A DNA stretch of 64,000 nucleotides, taken from Streptomyces sp. SID13726. Its GTDB lineage: Bacteria; Actinomycetota; Actinomycetes; Streptomycetales; Streptomycetaceae. The position numbers and the translations under genes are program-made. Under the pieces are notes generated by a model that did not search any database, was not told where the DNA came from, and was given only the letters and a program-made list of their open reading frames with translations. The stretch spans positions 248,001 to 312,000 of the forward strand of contig NZ_JAAGLY010000008.1 in NCBI RefSeq assembly GCF_010548375.1, written 5' to 3'. Shown one piece after another: positions 61,094-64,000 of this stretch (within the stretch, counting starts at the first letter, position 1; the number at the start of each line of letters is the position of its first letter).

Positions 61094-62358
61094 TGTACGA
61101 CCTGCTGGTGGTGGGCGTCGGCCCCTACGGACTGTCGATCGCGGCGCACGCGGCCGCCGCCGGGCTGCGTCTCGCGGTCTTCGGCCGGCCCATGGCGTCC
61201 TGGCGCGACCACATGCCCCGCGGGATGTTCCTGAAGTCGGAGCCGTGGGCGTCCAACCTCTCCTCCCCCGAGGGGGGTCGGACCCTGGAGCGGTACTGCG
61301 CGGGTCAGGGGGTCGCGGCCCGGCACGGGGAGCCGATCCCGGTGGAGATGTTCGCCGCGTACGGGCTGTGGTTCGCCCGCAACGCCGTGCCCGAGGTGGA
61401 CGAGCGCACGGTGACCCGGGTGGCGGCCCGCTCGGGTGGCTTCGAGGTGGTCACCGAGGACGGCGAGGTCCTGCACTCGCGTACGGTCGCGCTGGCCGTC
61501 GGGGTCATGCCGTTCGTCGAAGTCCCGTCTGTCCTCGGCGACTTGGGCCCCGGGCTCGTCTCGCACAGCAGTCACCACAGCGCGCTCGACGGCTTCCGCG
61601 ACAAGGATGTCACCGTGATCGGCGGCGGCCAGGCGGCCCTGGAGACGGCCGCCCTGCTCGCCGAACAGGGCACCCGGGCCCGGGTGCTGGCCCGCGCGGA
61701 CCGGCTGTGCTGGAACGATGTCCCGCCGCCGTGGGAGCGCCCCTGGTGGCAGTCGGCCCGCTCCCCGCACAGCGGCCTCGGCTGCGGCTGGCGCAACTGG
61801 TTCTACGCCGAACGCCCCGGCCTCTTCCACCGCCTCCCGGAGACCACCCGGGCCCGGATCGCGGCCACGGCACTGGGGCCCGCGGGCGCCTGGTGGGTGC
61901 GGGACCGGGTGGAGGGGAACGTCGAGGTGCTGCTCGGCCGGGAGGTCACGGCGGCCCGGGAAGTGGCGGGTGGCGTACGCCTGGAGGTGACGGACCGCGC
62001 CGGAGCGGTGCGGCCCCTGGAGACCGAACACGTCATCACGGCAACGGGGTTCACCGCCGCCCGTGCCCGACTGGGACTCCTGGACGCCGAGTTGCGCGGT
62101 GCGCTGGCCGAGATGGCGGACGGTTCGCCGGAGATCGGGCGGGACTTCGAGTCGTCGTACCCCGGTCTCTTCCTGTCCGGCCTGATCACGGCCTCCGGCT
62201 ACGGCCCGTCGATGCGCTTCGTGCACGGGGCGACGTACACGGCGGAGGCACTGGTGCGCGGAGTCCGGCGGCGGCTGCGGCTGCGGCAAGGGGTGCCCGC
62301 GGAGGGGGTCCTGGTGCCGGGGAGCCGGGCGGAGCGGGGAGTTGAGGTGCGGCGCTGA
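61093..62358 (+). CDS. FAD-dependent monooxygenase-like oxidoreductase
   Basis: 421 aa from ATG 61093. LLVVGVGPYGLSIAAHAAAA (FAD-binding GxGxxG), FGRPMASWRDHMPRGMFLKS, and a second dinucleotide loop VTVIGGGQAALETAALLAEQ for NAD(P)H; the end has ITATGFTAARARLGLL. Similar to FMO/lysine-N-monooxygenase-type flavoproteins. Next to an ATP-grasp ligase it suggests tailoring of a small molecule or of the polysaccharide. Confidence 0.88.
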   Translation: MYDLLVVGVGPYGLSIAAHAAAAGLRLAVFGRPMASWRDHMPRGMFLKSEPWASNLSSPEGGRTLERYCAGQGVAARHGEPIPVEMFAAYGLWFARNAVPEVDERTVTRVAARSGGFEVVTEDGEVLHSRTVALAVGVMPFVEVPSVLGDLGPGLVSHSSHHSALDGFRDKDVTVIGGGQAALETAALLAEQGTRARVLARADRLCWNDVPPPWERPWWQSARSPHSGLGCGWRNWFYAERPGLFHRLPETTRARIAATALGPAGAWWVRDRVEGNVEVLLGREVTAAREVAGGVRLEVTDRAGAVRPLETEHVITATGFTAARARLGLLDAELRGALAEMADGSPEIGRDFESSYPGLFLSGLITASGYGPSMRFVHGATYTAEALVRGVRRRLRLRQGVPAEGVLVPGSRAERGVEVRR

Positions 62359-62372
62359 GGCCCAGGGGGCGC

Positions 62373-62400
62373 GGGTGCCGGACGGAAGTGTCCGGCACCC
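62373..62400. terminator. Bidirectional terminator
   Basis: GGGTGCCGGAC and GTCCGGCACCC with a six-base loop, between the convergent flavoprotein and long chaplin genes. Confidence 0.85.
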
Positions 62401-62410
62401 GGCGGCGGTG

Positions 62411-63370
62411 CTACCGGCGGGACGCGGCTCGGCCCCGGCGGTACAGGATCGCCCCGGCCGCGATCAGCGTGGCGCTCGCACCCGAGGCCGCCAGCATGGC
62501 CTCACCGCTGCTGCCGGTGTGCGGCAGTTGCGGCGGGGTGGTGGGCGGCGTGGTCGGGGGCGTCGTGGGAGGTGACGTGGGCGGACCCGTCGGGGGTGCC
62601 GTCGGAGGACCGGTCGGCGGAGCGGTCGGAGGCGACGTCGGCGGACCCGTCGGAGGCTTCGTCGGCGGAGTGGTCGGCGGCGTCGTGGGAGGTGACGTGG
62701 GCGGACCCGTCGGCGGCATCGTGGGCGGGGTCGTGGGCGGCGAAGTCGGGGGCTTCGTCGGCGGCGGCGTCGGGGGGCCCGTCGGCGGTGTGTGGGGCGG
62801 CGTCGTCGGCGGCGTGGTCGGCGGACCCGTCGGCGGCTTCGTCGGAGGCGTGTGGGGCGGCTTCGTCGGCGGGGTGTGCGGGGGCTTGGTCGGAGGCGTG
62901 TGCGGAGGCTTGGTCGGAGGCGTGTGCGGAGGCTTGGTCGGAGGCGTGTGCGGAGGCTTGGTCGGCGGGGTCGTCTCCTCGCCGCAGTCACCGCCGTAGC
63001 CGCCGTAACCGCCGTCGGACTCGCAGTCGTCGCCGCCGTAGCCACCGCCGTCGCCGTAGCCGTGTCCTCGGCCGCCGTAGGCGCCGTGGTGGCCGGGTGA
63101 GCCGTGGGAGCCGCCCTTGTGCGCGGCCGGGCCGTTCGCGCAGGAGTTGCCGAACGCCGGGTCGAGCGCGGCGATGACGTCCACGGAGTCACCGCAGGCG
63201 TTCACCGGGACCTCGAGCGGGGCCTGCACGCTGTTGCCGGAGAGCACGCCCGGCGAGTCCTTGGCCGTTCCGCCCGCGTGCGAGTCGGCGATCGCGGGAC
63301 TGCCGCACAGGGACAGAATGCTCGTCGCGGCGGCGGCCGCGACCATTCCCTTACCCAGGGTCTGTCGCAA
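62411..63370 (-). CDS. Long wall-anchored chaplin with one chaplin domain and a PPT stalk
   Basis: 319 aa. A signal peptide (MVAAAAATSILSLCGSPAIA), then one chaplin domain (SPGVLSGNSVQAPLEVPVNA, CGDSVDVIAALDPAFGNSC), a Gly/His/Tyr-rich stretch with several Cys, about 150 residues of Pro-Pro-Thr-rich repeats, then LPHTG, a membrane segment (AMLAASGASATLIAAGAILY) and an Arg tail for sortase anchoring. Usual long chaplins have two chaplin domains, about 225 residues and LAxTG. By position it corresponds to chpA of S. coelicolor (from memory). Confidence 0.9.
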   Translation of the reverse strand: MRQTLGKGMVAAAAATSILSLCGSPAIADSHAGGTAKDSPGVLSGNSVQAPLEVPVNACGDSVDVIAALDPAFGNSCANGPAAHKGGSHGSPGHHGAYGGRGHGYGDGGGYGGDDCESDGGYGGYGGDCGEETTPPTKPPHTPPTKPPHTPPTKPPHTPPTKPPHTPPTKPPHTPPTKPPTGPPTTPPTTPPHTPPTGPPTPPPTKPPTSPPTTPPTMPPTGPPTSPPTTPPTTPPTKPPTGPPTSPPTAPPTGPPTAPPTGPPTSPPTTPPTTPPTTPPQLPHTGSSGEAMLAASGASATLIAAGAILYRRGRAASRR

Positions 63371-63404
63371 TCTCGTTGTCTTCCTGCTGGTAGAAGTGGG
63401 AAAA

Positions 63405-63441
63405 GCCGGCCCCGAACGAATGGAAGACGTCCGAGGCCGGC
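63405..63441 (-). terminator. Imperfect hairpin between the two chaplin genes
   Basis: GCCGGCC and GGCCGGC arms extended by CG and ACG/CGT pairs across single mismatches. It lies just beyond the short chaplin stop in the leftward direction. Confidence 0.6.
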
Positions 63442-63475
63442 CATGGCACAGCCGGGCGGCTGGTGCGCTATGTCG

Positions 63476-63703
63476 TCAGTCGTTGACGCAGGTGTTGCCG
63501 AACGCCGGGTTGAGCAGCCCGATGACGTTCACGGTGTTGCCGCACACGTTGACCGGCACGTGGACCGGGACCTGGACGACGTTGCCGGAGAGGACACCCG
63601 GGGAGCCGATGGCGGCACCCTCGGCACCAGCGTCGGCGAAGGCCGGGGCGGCCATGCCGAGGGCCATGATCGCGCCCGCGACGACAGCAGCGGTCTTCTT
63701 CAT
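63476..63703 (-). CDS. Short chaplin
   Basis: 75 aa from ATG 63703 (GAAAGGGAA upstream; a longer frame starts at 63727). A signal peptide (KKTAAVVAGAIMALGMAAPA) and one chaplin domain with both Cys: SPGVLSGNVVQVPVHVPVNV, CGNTVNVIGLLNPAFGNTC. Co-directed with the long chaplin, whose gene lies just beyond the hairpin. Surface amyloid of aerial growth. Confidence 0.93.
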   Translation of the reverse strand: MKKTAAVVAGAIMALGMAAPAFADAGAEGAAIGSPGVLSGNVVQVPVHVPVNVCGNTVNVIGLLNPAFGNTCVND

Positions 63704-63916
63704 GAGCTTTCCCTTCTCTGCGGTCATGCCTCTGTGACGGTCGAAACCGAGCGAGCACAGTCGGAACGGCTCGCACCATGACCTGCAGGCTGTAGAACGA
63801 GAGATAGACAGCGAAGGAAACTACGGAACGTGTGTCGTCGGGTAATTCACTCGAACGCCTTTGGTGAAACGCTTCACCTGACTATTAACAAAGCGAATTG
63901 ACGGTGCATCAGCAAA

Positions 63917-63949
63917 AAAATCGCCCGGGCAGAACGCCCGGGCGATTTT
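63917..63949. terminator. Bidirectional terminator with A/T flanks
   Basis: AAAATCGCCCGGGC and GCCCGGGCGATTTT with a five-base loop. It lies about 23 bases beyond the stop of the partial gene at the right edge, in the leftward direction. Confidence 0.9.
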
Positions 63950-63971
63950 CACGACACGGTTCAGCTGCGGA

Positions 63972-64000
63972 TCAGCTGCCGACCGCACCGTTGCCGGCCA
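63972..64000 (-). CDS. C-terminal end of a gene entering from the right edge (possibly rodlin)
   Basis: Leftward, the last nine codons read Ala-Gly-Asn-Gly-Ala-Val-Gly-Ser-stop, then the terminator. Next to chaplin genes a rodlin gene is expected in this neighbourhood, and a Gly/Asn-rich end is compatible, but the fragment is too short to identify. Confidence 0.35.

Noticed and set aside
62388..62999. Gly/Val-rich + strand frame (GGVVGGV repeats)
   Set aside because: It is the complementary reading of the Pro-Pro-Thr stalk of the long chaplin.

Overview
The window reads as Streptomyces DNA. It has very high GC with strong third-position GC bias and start codons spread over ATG, GTG and TTG. 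It carries short and long chaplins, a melC1-melC2 melanin operon and many overlapping ATGA/GTGA gene junctions. Gene order from about 42.3 kb to the right edge (chaplin, tyrosinase, caddie protein, second short chaplin, exopolysaccharide genes, long chaplin, short chaplin) resembles, from memory, the melC/chpG-chpF-chpA-chpD neighbourhood of the S. coelicolor core chromosome.

Three regions can be separated. (1) About 1-25.0 kb is a plasmid- or ICE-like accessory block, all on the + strand, made of tightly packed or overlapping genes. It holds a VirD4/TraG-type coupling ATPase, a relaxase-like protein without its HUH motif, a MoxR-type AAA ATPase with a vWA/HExxH partner, several DUF317 proteins, three winged-helix paralogues, a PAPS-reductase-like PP-loop protein coupled to a C5-cytosine methyltransferase, and a DnaB-N-domain protein. 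The block shows several non-standard start codons (CTG, ATC, ATT) behind good ribosome binding sites, an unusual excess of Arg-ended Pro/Ala-rich C-terminal tails, and several frameshifts in C/G runs. (2) About 25.1-38.1 kb is a type I-C CRISPR-Cas locus: about 55 repeats, then, on the - strand, cas3, cas5, cas8c, cas7 and cas4, a cas1 stump and a cas2 tail. Adaptation looks dead (cas1 cut, cas2 almost gone) while interference looks intact. A PD-(D/E)XK nuclease gene lies beyond cas3 and a tRNA-Arg at 38.27 kb closes the region. (3) About 38.4-64 kb is core-type chromosome: MerR regulator with erythromycin-esterase homologue, 2-hydroxyacid dehydrogenase, chaplins, melanin operon, secreted proteins, a complete-looking exopolysaccharide assembly cluster, then a long wall-anchored chaplin and a short chaplin.

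The most exciting item is in the unusual 0.56-kb gap between cas3 and cas5. It contains a solitary degenerate CRISPR repeat that keeps the crRNA-handle half, followed by one spacer-length segment and a strong hairpin. Just downstream lies a 32-residue hydrophobic peptide ORF with a basic tail. The first 12 bases of the spacer-like segment match DNA just upstream of the peptide ORF, next to a TTC (type I-C PAM), with mismatches only at positions 6 and 12, the positions type I Cascade does not read. This is the layout of a CreTA module, a Cascade-repressed toxin guarded by a crRNA-like antitoxin, here in a type I-C system that has lost adaptation.

All product names come from reading motifs and recalled families; no database search was possible.
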